Part shown: positions 15,877-23,723 of the stretch, piece by piece | Numbering within the stretch: position 1 is the stretch's first letter | Layout: every line of letters begins with the position of its first letter | Origin: Saccharicrinis sp. UBA6048 | GTDB lineage: Bacteria > Bacteroidota > Bacteroidia > Bacteroidales > Marinilabiliaceae | Reading direction: 5' to 3' | Length of the DNA: 30,561 nucleotides | Assembly: GCA_002429115.1 (NCBI GenBank) | Contig: DIYS01000271.1 | Coordinates: 1 to 30,561 of the forward strand | Position numbers and translations under genes: made by a program | Notes under the pieces: generated by a model | Told to the model about the DNA's origin: nothing | The model's database searches: none | What the model saw: only the letters and a program-made list of their open reading frames with translations

Positions 15877-17160
15877 ATGACAAAACGATTTTGGGTGTTG
15901 ATGTGCAGTACCTTATGCTTTGTATTGGGTGCTACTGCTCAATATAAAACAACAGAAAGACGTGCTGACAAACTTGTGTTAGCCAATGCTACGATTATTG
16001 ATATGTGCAGTGAGCATCCTCGTATTGGTAATATACTGATTGAAGGCAATATGATTACTTTAATTGATTACAATAGTAAAGCAGAATATCCAGGGTATAA
16101 AGTTATAAATCTGACAGGAAAATACATTATTCCAGGTTTGATTGATTCACATACACATATTGCAACAAGTGCCTTTGATAAGCGTGAGGAGAGAGAGGAA
16201 TTTACACAGCAATTGCTAAAGCAAATGCTGAACGGAGGAATAACCTCTATCCGCGATATGGCCGGTGATGCCCGGTTTTTGGCTGAATTAAAGCGAGCCA
16301 GTGCCTTGCACGAGATAGCCGCACCCAATATTTACTACGCCGCTTTTATGGCCGGACCAGATTATTATAAAGGGAATGATCGAGAAGGAAAAATGGTGGT
16401 TGGATGGCCTCATAAATATGCACCTTGGCTTCAGTGTGTTACCGAACAGACAAACCTTACAGAGGCTGTTGCCCAGGCCATAGGCTGTGGTGCTTCAGGG
16501 CTTAAATTATATGCGAGCATGGATGCCGGGTTAGTAAAAAAGGTAAGCGAAGAAGGTAAGCGGCAAGGTATAAAGGTGTGGAGTCATGCCTGCGTAATGT
16601 CGGCTAAGCCGGGCGATGCAGTTGAGGCTGGTGTTGAAGTGATCTCACATGCCGAAATGTTGAAGTGGGAGCAGTGTAAATCTTTATCAACGAAGATGTT
16701 TGACAACTACGAGAAATTTTATGGTAAAATGAAGTTCGATTTTAAACAGTTGGATAAGCTGTTTGTGCAAATGATTGAAAAGAACATTATACTGGATGCG
16801 ACCTGTTACCATGCTTCGGTAAATGGCTTGGAAGAAGCCGCCATTTTTACAAAAAAAGCTCACAAGATGGGGGTTAAAATAGCAGCCGGCACGGATTATT
16901 TTGGCGATCAGGAGCTACCCTATATCCATAATGAAATGCAAACATTAGTAGAGCAATGTGATTTTACACCCTACGAAGCCCTTTGTTCGGCAACTATAAT
17001 TGCTGCAGAAACCTTTAAAAAGCATAACGAGATTGGTACGATTGAAACAGGTAAAATAGCCGATTTATTGATTCTGAATGCTAACCCATTGACTAACATT
17101 ATAAACACAACAAATATTGCCTTTGTAATTAAAGAAGGCAGAACCTATAAAACTAACTAG
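15877..17160 (+). CDS. exported metal-dependent amidohydrolase (imidazolonepropionase/prolidase-like)
   Basis: From the ATG at 15877 the protein has 427 residues and starts with a signal peptide (MTKRFWVLMCSTLCFVLGATAQ). An in-frame ATG at 15799 overlaps the susD end but adds no sensible domain. All metal ligands of the amidohydrolase superfamily are visible: His92 and His94 (DSHTH after KYIIPGLI), Lys210 (GLKLYAS, a candidate carboxylated lysine), His237 (WSHAC), His258 (ISHAEM) and Asp340 (AAGTDYFG). The C-terminal IETGKIADLLILNANPL rebuilds the small beta-sandwich. Relatives hydrolyse cyclic amides or Xaa-Pro-type dipeptides with a binuclear metal centre. Its place behind susD and its export suggest that it cleaves the imported ligand in the periplasm. 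The exact substrate is unknown. Confidence 0.88.
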   Translation: MTKRFWVLMCSTLCFVLGATAQYKTTERRADKLVLANATIIDMCSEHPRIGNILIEGNMITLIDYNSKAEYPGYKVINLTGKYIIPGLIDSHTHIATSAFDKREEREEFTQQLLKQMLNGGITSIRDMAGDARFLAELKRASALHEIAAPNIYYAAFMAGPDYYKGNDREGKMVVGWPHKYAPWLQCVTEQTNLTEAVAQAIGCGASGLKLYASMDAGLVKKVSEEGKRQGIKVWSHACVMSAKPGDAVEAGVEVISHAEMLKWEQCKSLSTKMFDNYEKFYGKMKFDFKQLDKLFVQMIEKNIILDATCYHASVNGLEEAAIFTKKAHKMGVKIAAGTDYFGDQELPYIHNEMQTLVEQCDFTPYEALCSATIIAAETFKKHNEIGTIETGKIADLLILNANPLTNIINTTNIAFVIKEGRTYKTN

Positions 17161-17161
17161 T

Positions 17162-18322
17162 ATGAAGTACATCGTATTTATTTTAATTGCAACACTTTCT
17201 TTGTCTTGTGTAAACAATGCAAGTAAAGAAATTAGTAAAGCCGGACAGTTTAATTATTCAATTGACTTGAATATTTCCGGTTTAAGAGGGCCTGTGATAC
17301 TATTGGATAGAACAACTTTTGAACCCGTTCAAACAGTTTACCCAAATAATGAGATTTTTAAAATAGAAGGAAAGCTCCCTAAGGAAAAAATGCACGCCAC
17401 ATTTGTATTACACTTTCCATGCAAATACCCGGATCCTTATTTCTTTCCGGTTGCTGAGGCATGCGCTATAAACTTTTGGATGGATAAAGAAACAAAAATA
17501 AAGGCAGACTATGATTCATTGTTGTTTGCCGATGTTACTAATGCGCATACTGATGCTGTTGAAGCATTTAAAAAGAAGCATCTGCCTGCTGTGGTAGAAT
17601 TTGATGCATTTAATAAAGAGGGCTTAAAAACATCGGAAGAAAGTAGTGACGAAGAGCAAATTGCCTATGCTAATAAAGGAAATGCTTTATTAGAGAAGGT
17701 ACAAAACGAGGTGTTGGCAAAAGCAGGTAATTTTACAACTTCAGAAGAGATGGCTGTTATTATTGCAGAGTGGGGTGCAAATATAGGTATTGACAAGTTG
17801 GACTCTTTAGGCAAATTATTATCACCTGATGTGAAAAGAACAGCCGCCTATGCACGTATTGTTGCAATAAGTGATTATATGAAAAAGCAGGCCAATCCGC
17901 CTAGCCTGAAAGTAGGCGATAGGGCGCCAATATTCAATTTGCCCGATGAGAAAGGCAATCTTCATGGCTTATCTGCTTTTAAAGGAAAATACCTGGTAAT
18001 TGATTTTTGGGCATCGTGGTGCGGACCATGTAAAAGAGAAATGCCGTTTATGAAAGAACTTTATCATAAATACCATAAACATGGATTGGAGATGTTGGCC
18101 ATATCAACTGATCAGGAGAGAGACAAATGGATTAAGGTAATGACTGACCTTGATATGCCTTACCTTCAGTTACACGATGATAAGCATGAAGTGGCCGATA
18201 GTTATTTTGTAAGAGGCATACCATATGTGCTACTGATTAACCCGGAAGGGGTAATTGAAGCCATTGAGCGAGGGGAGGCTCTTGAAGAAAAAATTAAAGA
18301 CGTTTTGAATATAAACAGTTAA
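17162..18322 (+). CDS. TlpA-like thioredoxin lipoprotein with DUF4369-like N-terminus
   Basis: A 386-residue lipoprotein (lipobox LSLSC, Cys16). The N-terminal part (about 25-125) is a beta-rich region like DUF4369 (LNISGLRGPVILLDRTTFEP), then helices, then a C-terminal TlpA/ResA-type thioredoxin domain (about 248-384). The active site is WCGPC (Cys287, Cys290) in DFWASWCGPCKREMP, and cis-Pro354 is present in GIPYVLL, so the domain should be redox active. Such proteins reduce or repair disulfides in exported proteins in the periplasm. The start codon follows the amidohydrolase stop by one base, so the two are clearly one operon. The partner in the locus is unknown. Confidence 0.9.
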   Translation: MKYIVFILIATLSLSCVNNASKEISKAGQFNYSIDLNISGLRGPVILLDRTTFEPVQTVYPNNEIFKIEGKLPKEKMHATFVLHFPCKYPDPYFFPVAEACAINFWMDKETKIKADYDSLLFADVTNAHTDAVEAFKKKHLPAVVEFDAFNKEGLKTSEESSDEEQIAYANKGNALLEKVQNEVLAKAGNFTTSEEMAVIIAEWGANIGIDKLDSLGKLLSPDVKRTAAYARIVAISDYMKKQANPPSLKVGDRAPIFNLPDEKGNLHGLSAFKGKYLVIDFWASWCGPCKREMPFMKELYHKYHKHGLEMLAISTDQERDKWIKVMTDLDMPYLQLHDDKHEVADSYFVRGIPYVLLINPEGVIEAIERGEALEEKIKDVLNINS

Positions 18323-18325
18323 GAG

Positions 18326-19201
18326 ATGATCAAATTTGGATGTGTCCTTTTATTATCGCTTATTATTTACAATTCAAACGCCCAATCAAAAGACCTGTTT
18401 CTTAAGTTGTGGGATTATAAAGATCAGCTTAAATTAAGCGAAGATGCAAGGGGAAAAATAGACGTTTTTAATCAAGAGCTTAAGGAAATAAACACGACTA
18501 TTGAACTAAATGAAAAGACCTATTATAGTAATACAGTAGCTGAACCTGAATTAAAAAAGCAGATTATTGATTTATACCAACAGAAACATCGGTTAATCCG
18601 TTCGATAAAACAAGAAGCCGTTGATACCAATGACGAGGCTATGTTTTTGGAATTAATTCAATTTATCCGACCGGCTGACATAAGGTTGTTTTTAGAATCC
18701 GGCCACGTAAAGAAAAGGCGTTCTAAAACTTATCAAACATGGTTGAACAGTGTTGCCACTACCGAAGTTGGTACAAAGTTTCAGCATTTTGTTTTAAAAG
18801 ATAAGCAAGGAAAAGAAGTTAATACAAGGAATTTGAAAGGCAAAATCTTCTGGATAGATTCCTGGGCATCGAAATGTGCGCCATGTATCAAAAAGCTCAA
18901 ACAAATGCAACCAGTTTATGAGCAGTATCATAATAAGGGCTTTGAAATTGTAGCCATTAGCTGGGATTATCAGCTATCGGGCTATATGAATAGCCTCGAT
19001 GAAGCAACCAAAGACTGGAAAAAGGCTTTAGAACGATACGATTTTCCCTGGATTAATGTTTTTGATGAAGGGGATAAAGTAATGCAAGGGATGTATGGCG
19101 CAGTGGGAAAGAATATTTTGGTGGATGAGAAAGGTTATATCATTGGCTTTGATTTGAAACCGATTGAAATTGAGAGTATTATTGCTTCGAAACTGCGATA
19201 A
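18326..19201 (+). CDS. divergent periplasmic TlpA-like thioredoxin-fold protein (CAPC)
   Basis: A 291-residue exported protein: signal peptide MIKFGCVLLLSLIIYNSNAQ, a helical, charged N-terminal part (about 22-140), and a thioredoxin-like domain (about 150-290). The catalytic loop is SWASKCAPC (Cys184, Cys187). Compared with the neighbouring lipoprotein, Trp before the first Cys is Lys and the CxxC is CAPC, not CGPC. The cis-Pro is also lost: YGAVGKNILVDEKG aligns with VRGIPYVLLINPEG so that Gly261 replaces Pro354. The cis-Pro normally contacts the substrate, so function may be altered. The two thioredoxin genes are 3 bases apart and likely arose by old duplication, though the N-terminal parts differ completely. 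Last gene of the locus. Confidence 0.85.
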   Translation: MIKFGCVLLLSLIIYNSNAQSKDLFLKLWDYKDQLKLSEDARGKIDVFNQELKEINTTIELNEKTYYSNTVAEPELKKQIIDLYQQKHRLIRSIKQEAVDTNDEAMFLELIQFIRPADIRLFLESGHVKKRRSKTYQTWLNSVATTEVGTKFQHFVLKDKQGKEVNTRNLKGKIFWIDSWASKCAPCIKKLKQMQPVYEQYHNKGFEIVAISWDYQLSGYMNSLDEATKDWKKALERYDFPWINVFDEGDKVMQGMYGAVGKNILVDEKGYIIGFDLKPIEIESIIASKLR

Positions 19202-19300
19202 ACTAACTTAAAAAGAACATTGGGGACACAATAGGTACTAATTCGTAATTCAAGTAATTGTATAATTAAATCACTTAATTTGAATTATTAACCGAATAAT

Positions 19301-19475
19301 TAAGTTGGGGTGATAAATGTCATATAATTATAAATGATGGTGTCATATTTTCGTGGCACCTAATCCATTTGGGAATCTACAGGTTTTTATTGATAAGTAG
19401 GACGATTAATTGCACCAACTTATTGCCGATAACATTACCCCTGGCTTATCTGCTTAGCCAGGGGATTTTTGTTTC
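19301..19475 (+). ncRNA. possible small RNA with closing stem and intrinsic terminator
   Basis: TAAGTTGG at 19301-19308 is complementary to CCAACTTA at 19415-19422 and would close a domain of about 120 bases. Inside it GGTGTCA/TGGCACC (19339-19345 with 19354-19360) forms a 7-bp hairpin including one G-U pair. The domain is followed directly by the intrinsic terminator at 19438. No promoter with the TTTG/TAnnTTTG pattern was found upstream, so this could equally be the 3' untranslated end of the import operon. I do not recognise a known RNA family. Confidence 0.3.
19438..19475 (+). terminator. intrinsic terminator
   Basis: CCCCTGGCT at 19438-19446 and AGCCAGGGG at 19456-19464 form a perfect 9-bp GC-rich stem, followed by ATTTTTGTTTCTTTT. 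It ends either the import operon (stop at 19201) or a small RNA. Confidence 0.8.
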
Positions 19476-19673
19476 TTTTAATTTGCTTGTTTAAGCAATA
19501 TCTTCTTTTTTAGCTCAATATGGAGTGTAAAATTGTTATCAAACTCGGGTTATTCCGCTCTTAGAAGAATGCTGTTATAGATAAACTGTTTGTCAAGTAA
19601 GTAACATCAAAGTTGGAGGTTTCGCTTGGTTGATCTTTATTAGTTATCTGATTATAAACTCCAGTAATTTGAA

Positions 19674-19709
19674 GAAAAAAAGAGGATAACCTTTCGGATA
19701 TCCTCTTTC
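19674..19709 (-). terminator. intrinsic terminator of rplS
   Basis: On the minus strand AGAGGATA (19706-19699) pairs with TATCCTCT (19688-19681) around TCCGAAAGGT, followed by a run of T (19680-19674). It lies about 20 bases past the rplS stop and the arms are symmetric, so it may also work weakly on the plus strand. Confidence 0.85.
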
Positions 19710-19728
19710 ATTACCATTGTATAATGGC

Positions 19729-20076
19729 TTAAACTCTTTTCTCTTTAATTCGAGCTTTCTTACCGGTAAGTCCACGTAAGTAGTACAACTTCGAACGACG
19801 AACTTTACCTTGACGGTTCAATTCAACTTTCTCAATAAATGGAGAGTTGAATGGGAAAATACGCTCAACACCAACGTTACCAGACATTTTTCTTACTGTG
19901 AAACGCTTGTTGTTTCCCTGACCTTTAATTTGGATAACTACGCCTTTAAATACCTGTGTACGTTCTTTGTTACCCTCTTTAATCTTGTAATAAACCGCGA
20001 TGTTATCACCCGGTCCAAAAGCAGGCATTTCAACTCCGCCTTCAAAAGCGGCTTCGGCTACTTTAATTAAATCCAT
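19729..20076 (-). CDS. rplS: 50S ribosomal protein L19
   Basis: A 115-residue protein with the L19 pattern throughout: MPAFGPGDNIAVYYKIKEG, then RTQVFKGVVIQIKGQG, then FTVRKMSGNVGVERIFPFNS and KVRRSKLYYLRGLTGKKARI. It sits at the 30S-50S interface of the ribosome. In many bacteria rplS follows trmD in an rpsP-rimM-trmD-rplS operon; here it is alone, with its own promoter, a structured leader and a terminator, as is common in Bacteroidota. The start is fixed by homology (MDLIKVAEA). Confidence 0.98.
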   Translation of the reverse strand: MDLIKVAEAAFEGGVEMPAFGPGDNIAVYYKIKEGNKERTQVFKGVVIQIKGQGNNKRFTVRKMSGNVGVERIFPFNSPFIEKVELNRQGKVRRSKLYYLRGLTGKKARIKEKRV

Positions 20077-20107
20077 TTTTATAATTTTTATTGGATTAAA
20101 CTTTATC

Positions 20108-20151
20108 TACGCAATATTACATGACTCCCTTGTTCAGTAAGAGATTACGTA
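20108..20151 (-). promoter_or_regulatory. structured 5' leader of rplS, possible autoregulatory element
   Basis: On the minus strand TACGTAAT (20151-20144) pairs with ATTGCGTA (20115-20108) over 8 bp with one G-U pair, enclosing a smaller CTC/GAG-based hairpin. The stem begins within a few bases of the predicted transcription start (about 20154) and ends about 30 bases before the ATG. L19 leaders that bind the protein are known in other bacteria. Whether this is one is inference from position and folding. Confidence 0.45.
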
Positions 20152-20160
20152 AACCGGCTG

Positions 20161-20191
20161 CAAAATTAGTGTTTATTCGTTAATAATCAAA
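20161..20191 (-). promoter_or_regulatory. sigma-A type promoter of rplS
   Basis: On the minus strand TTTG (20191-20188), exactly 19 bases, then TAATTTTG (20168-20161). This is a perfect match to the Bacteroidota consensus TTTG-N19-TAnnTTTG. Confidence 0.8.
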
Positions 20192-20208
20192 ATAGCTTGA
20201 GCGTAATT

Positions 20209-20499
20209 TTAATCATTTGATTCAGTGTTGTTTGTATCACTATCAGTAGCTTGACATTTGGGCTCATCTTTTCTAAAGAAACCTGTAATCAGATTCTTTA
20301 GTGAAAGAAAAATTGGTGTTAGCCAGCTATTGAGCAATAATGGTACAAACCTCACCGGATTAAGAAATGAAGTCAGTTCAATGTATTTGAGCTGTAACTT
20401 TTTCTCACTCAGCTTAATTTGAAAATACAGTTTAATTTTTTCATTCTCAAAGTCTTCAAAAGACTTGATATGGCTATATGAATTCTTACTTAGGTTCAT
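20209..20499 (-). CDS. small hypothetical protein, third gene of a YtxH/holin-like cluster
   Basis: A 96-residue protein I cannot assign to a family. The first 45 residues are charged and probably helical (FEDFENEKIKLYFQIKLSEKK); a moderately hydrophobic stretch follows (about 48-75, FVPLLLNSWLTPIFLSLKNLI) that may lie along or in the membrane, then a polar, Asp/Asn-rich tail. Its start overlaps the end of the holin-like gene by 14 bases, so the two are translationally coupled. Small proteins of this layout commonly follow YtxH and holin-X genes in Bacteroidota. Function unknown. Confidence 0.7.
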   Translation of the reverse strand: MNLSKNSYSHIKSFEDFENEKIKLYFQIKLSEKKLQLKYIELTSFLNPVRFVPLLLNSWLTPIFLSLKNLITGFFRKDEPKCQATDSDTNNTESND

Positions 20500-20854
20500 C
20501 GTACTTATTAAAATTAGGGAAGAATAATTGAATGAATGACTGAATTATTGGCCTTTGAATTAGTGTTTTTCGTAAAAGGAAAAATACAACTGAAACCAAT
20601 AAATAAAATCCGGCAACTATTATAAAGCCAGTTCCATTGCCATCAAAATATTGGTTAAGCCAATATGCAATTGCTAATGATGTAAATAGTAACACAAAGA
20701 AAAACAGGTAAAAGAGCCCCATTTTCAGCAACATGCCTGAGAAGAATCTGGATAAGTTTTCTGCTGCATGTAGCTTGGCCAAATCAATTTTTGCATTGAC
20801 ATATTCTTCAAAGTCATCTTTTACTTCATTCAATTCATCTGTAAGTTGTTCCAT
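20486..20854 (-). CDS. putative holin-superfamily / DUF1469-type membrane protein
   Basis: A 122-residue protein: an acidic amphipathic N-terminal helix (LTDELNEVKDDFEEYVNAKIDLAKLHAAE split over residues 4-35), two hydrophobic helices (about 43-67 and 75-95, with a GNGTG turn between), and a basic/aromatic tail. This is the arrangement of the 'phage holin family' / Holin-X (PF07332, DUF1469) proteins that are chromosomal in many Bacteroidota and not phage related here. The role is unknown; neighbouring YtxH suggests envelope stress or stationary phase. I see no phage genes nearby. Confidence 0.75.
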   Translation of the reverse strand: MEQLTDELNEVKDDFEEYVNAKIDLAKLHAAENLSRFFSGMLLKMGLFYLFFFVLLFTSLAIAYWLNQYFDGNGTGFIIVAGFYLLVSVVFFLLRKTLIQRPIIQSFIQLFFPNFNKYDEPK

Positions 20855-20865
20855 AGTCGTGTGTA

Positions 20866-20897
20866 TAATAAAATACCCCGAAAAGAATATTTTCGGG
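20866..20897 (-). terminator. hairpin between the YtxH and holin-like genes
   Basis: CCCGAAAA at 20877-20884 and TTTTCGGG at 20890-20897 form an 8-bp stem with loop GAATA. Read leftward it is followed by a T-rich stretch (GTATTTTATT). It may partly end the YtxH message or stabilise its 3' end. Confidence 0.45.
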
Positions 20898-20925
20898 ATA
20901 TCAGGTTTAGTAATTTATCAATGTC

Positions 20926-21213
20926 TTAATTAGCCCCATGTGTTGGTTCGAGGTTCTTTTTGTACTCATTGATTAAATTCTCGATCTTTTTTTCAAGGTC
21001 GTTAATTTTGGTTTTCATTTCCTCTTTAAGTTCGCCGCCTTTCACTTTAACTTTATCTCTAAGTTGTTGAAGTTCAGCTTCCATCTCTTTGAGTTTTGCT
21101 TTTACTTGTTCGCGTGTATCACTACCTTTTTGAGGAGCGTAAAGTAAAGCGAGTGAGGCCCCCAGAGCTGCTCCGGTCAGTAAACCTCCTAAAAATAATC
21201 CGGTATTTTTCAT
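20926..21213 (-). CDS. YtxH domain-containing protein
   Basis: A 95-residue protein with one N-terminal hydrophobic segment rich in glycine and alanine (LFLGGLLTGAALGASLALLY, residues 6-25), directly followed by APQKG, the signature of YtxH (PF12732). The remainder (about 32-88) is a highly charged coiled coil (KLKEMEAELQQLRDKVK and so on). YtxH proteins are membrane-anchored, often general-stress inducible, with unknown mechanism. It is the first gene of a leftward cluster with the holin-like and hypothetical genes. Confidence 0.88.
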   Translation of the reverse strand: MKNTGLFLGGLLTGAALGASLALLYAPQKGSDTREQVKAKLKEMEAELQQLRDKVKVKGGELKEEMKTKINDLEKKIENLINEYKKNLEPTHGAN

Positions 21214-21430
21214 GGCCTTATATTTTATGATTATTAAAGTAAATAAGATACAAAAGCATTATTAAGATGTCAATTTCGTTAATGTAACAAATCAGGTACT
21301 TAATGGAAATAATTCCCTCAAAAATTGATATCTGTTAATAACTGCAAGGCTTTTTCAAGTCTTCATTGTTGATAAAGTTATAACTTTACATTGATAATTG
21401 ATTGTTTTGAGAGAATTATAAGTCTACCAT

Positions 21431-23647
21431 ATGGATTTGCGAAAGGCGGTAACCAGCGAAGAACGAAAGAAAGCGAAAGAAGTATATAAACAGTTGTTGC
21501 AGGCTTGTCAGCCAATAATGCAAGCCGACGATATCAGACAGATTAGAGAGGCTCTTAATATGTCATCGGGTGAAAATGCTGAGATATACAGGAATGAGGC
21601 TGGTGAACTTACGATGATCGAATCGCTTGAAGTGGCATTGGTGGTTATTAATGAACTTGGCTTAAGCCGGGTGGCTGTAATTGGTGCTTTGCTATACGAT
21701 GCTGTTTTGCAGCAACGCATCACGTCTGATCAGGTGCAACGCAAGTTTGGTGAACAGGTTGCAAATATTACCAGGGGACTGGTTAAGGTAGGCGAATTAT
21801 ACACGCGCAAAACATCCATTAAGAATGAAAATTTCCGAAAGTTACTTTTAACCTTTGCCGAAGATATCCGTGTTGTATTGCTGATCATTGCTAATCGCCT
21901 GCGAACGATGCGTAACCTGGCTAAGTACAAAGAAGAAGATAAGCAACGTATCAGTGGTGAAGTGGGTTATTTATATGCACCAATGGCTCACCGACTTGGC
22001 TTATATGTCATCAAATCCGAACTGGAAGATCTGGTAATGAAGTTTACCAATCGCGATATGTACTCGTTCATAGCTAAAAAGCTAAATGAGACGAAGCGAG
22101 CTCGTGACAAGTATATTAAGGAATTTATTGATCCTCTTAAAAAGCAATTAGATACATTAGGCTTAAAATTTGAAATTAAAGGGCGAACGAAAACAATTCA
22201 CTCGATACACAATAAAATTAAAAAGCAAAATACCGAGTTTGAGAATGTTTATGACCTTTTTGCCATCCGGGTTATTTTAGATAGCGAACCCGAAAAAGAA
22301 AAAGCCGAATGCTGGCAGGTGTATTCTGTAGTAACCGATAAGTATCAGCCAAATCCGAGACGTATGCGTGACTGGTTGTCGGTACCAAAGTCTAATGGGT
22401 ATGAGTCCTTACACACCACCGTTCTTGGGCCTGAAAACAAGTGGGTGGAGGTGCAGATACGTACTGAGCGCATGAATGAAGTGGCTGAGAAAGGTTTGGC
22501 GGCTCACTGGAAATACAAAGGTCATAGTGGCGAGAAAGGCATGGATGAGTGGTTGGCCAACGTACGTGAGATTCTTGAAAATCCGGAGTTGAATGCCGTC
22601 GATTTTATCGATGATTTTAAACTAAATCTTTACGACGAGGAAGTATTTGTGTTTACGCCAAAGGGAGATTTACGTCGATTAAAAAAAGGAGCGACCGTAT
22701 TGGATTTTGCTTTTGAAATTCACTCTGAGGTGGGTAAGAAATGTGTTGGAGGACGCATAAATAATAAAAATGTACAAATTAAACATGTGCTTCGTAATGG
22801 AGACCATGTTGACATACAAACCAGCAATAATCAAGAACCCAAAAAGGATTGGCTGAACATTGTTGTAACCTCTAAAGCCAAGACCAAATTAAAGCAGGCT
22901 TTACGTGATATTGAATTCAAAGAAGCAGAAATAGGACGTGAGATGTTAATTCGACGTCTGAAGAACTGGAAATATGAATTGACAGATCAGTTGTTGAATC
23001 AAATGATTAAGTCGTTTGGCTTTAAAACAGCTCAGGATTTCATGCGTCAGATCGCCATTGATAAGATAGATTTTGCACGAATTAAAGAATATATAATTGG
23101 TCTGGAGAAAAAAGAGGAGGAACTCCAGGAGTCAGATCGGGAGCGGAGTGCGGAGAATTTTATAACAAGTGAAGAGGAACTGCCGGACGATGATGTTTTA
23201 ATGATTGATAAAAGTCTGACCAATGTGGATTATAAGCTGGCAAAATGCTGTAATCCAATATTTGGTGATGATATATTTGGCTTTGTGGCATCCGTTGGAG
23301 GTATTAAAATACACCGAAAATCGTGTCCTAATGCACCCGATATGCATACCAAGTTTGGTTACCGAATCGTTAAAGCACAATGGACAACCGGGGCTGACTC
23401 AAGCTATCAGGCAACCATCAAGGTAACAGGGAATGATGATATTGGTATTGTCACTAACATATCACAGGTTATATCGAAAGAAATGCGAGTGAAAATACGC
23501 TCTATGGTGATTGATTCGCATGAAGGTGTTTTTGAAGGTAACATTACCGTTTTTGTGGATAATGCCAATAGTTTAACCCAGCTGATTAAGAAAGTAAAGA
23601 ATGTAAAGGGGGTTTACAACGTTTCGAGGGTAGGTGCCTTTGATTAA
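21431..23647 (+). CDS. relA: RelA/SpoT-family (p)ppGpp synthetase with degenerate hydrolase domain
   Basis: A 738-residue long RSH protein. Order: HD-fold hydrolase region (about 30-190), synthetase (about 240-370), TGS (about 405-470), a region with a CC motif (KCCNPIFGDD) and a C-terminal ACT domain (about 655-735). The synthetase looks active: YDLFAIRVIL, SVPKSNGYESLHTTV, VEVQIRTERM and AAHWKYKG are all present. The hydrolase ligands are not: the HD pair reads YD (Tyr89-Asp90), the first HP-type His is missing, and the late Asp is Asn155 (ANRLRTM versus ADRxHNM). It is probably a synthetase-only RelA-type enzyme acting in the stringent response on ribosomes. The motif at 311-314 is RMRD, closer to the RxKD of bifunctional enzymes than to the ExDD of RelA. 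Confidence 0.93.
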   Translation: MDLRKAVTSEERKKAKEVYKQLLQACQPIMQADDIRQIREALNMSSGENAEIYRNEAGELTMIESLEVALVVINELGLSRVAVIGALLYDAVLQQRITSDQVQRKFGEQVANITRGLVKVGELYTRKTSIKNENFRKLLLTFAEDIRVVLLIIANRLRTMRNLAKYKEEDKQRISGEVGYLYAPMAHRLGLYVIKSELEDLVMKFTNRDMYSFIAKKLNETKRARDKYIKEFIDPLKKQLDTLGLKFEIKGRTKTIHSIHNKIKKQNTEFENVYDLFAIRVILDSEPEKEKAECWQVYSVVTDKYQPNPRRMRDWLSVPKSNGYESLHTTVLGPENKWVEVQIRTERMNEVAEKGLAAHWKYKGHSGEKGMDEWLANVREILENPELNAVDFIDDFKLNLYDEEVFVFTPKGDLRRLKKGATVLDFAFEIHSEVGKKCVGGRINNKNVQIKHVLRNGDHVDIQTSNNQEPKKDWLNIVVTSKAKTKLKQALRDIEFKEAEIGREMLIRRLKNWKYELTDQLLNQMIKSFGFKTAQDFMRQIAIDKIDFARIKEYIIGLEKKEEELQESDRERSAENFITSEEELPDDDVLMIDKSLTNVDYKLAKCCNPIFGDDIFGFVASVGGIKIHRKSCPNAPDMHTKFGYRIVKAQWTTGADSSYQATIKVTGNDDIGIVTNISQVISKEMRVKIRSMVIDSHEGVFEGNITVFVDNANSLTQLIKKVKNVKGVYNVSRVGAFD

Positions 23648-23723
23648 GCTTTTTGTGATTGATTTTTTCGAAGAATAGACTTAACTTTTATCGAAAAGAG
23701 TCTGACTTCTAAACTTTACCGTC

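Larger units (their letters stand above)
19202..19728. other. 527-base gene-free stretch between the import locus and rplS
   Basis: AT-rich, with no open frame that resembles a protein. It contains a candidate small RNA with its own terminator (19301-19475) and the leftward terminator of rplS (19674-19709). Between 19476 and 19673 I see nothing I can interpret. There is no clear terminator directly behind the second thioredoxin gene, so transcription of the locus may run to the hairpin at 19438. Confidence 0.6.

Noticed and set aside
20486..20854. Prophage signal from the holin-like protein
   Set aside because: No phage structural, lysis or integrase genes nearby; this family is chromosomal in Bacteroidota next to YtxH.
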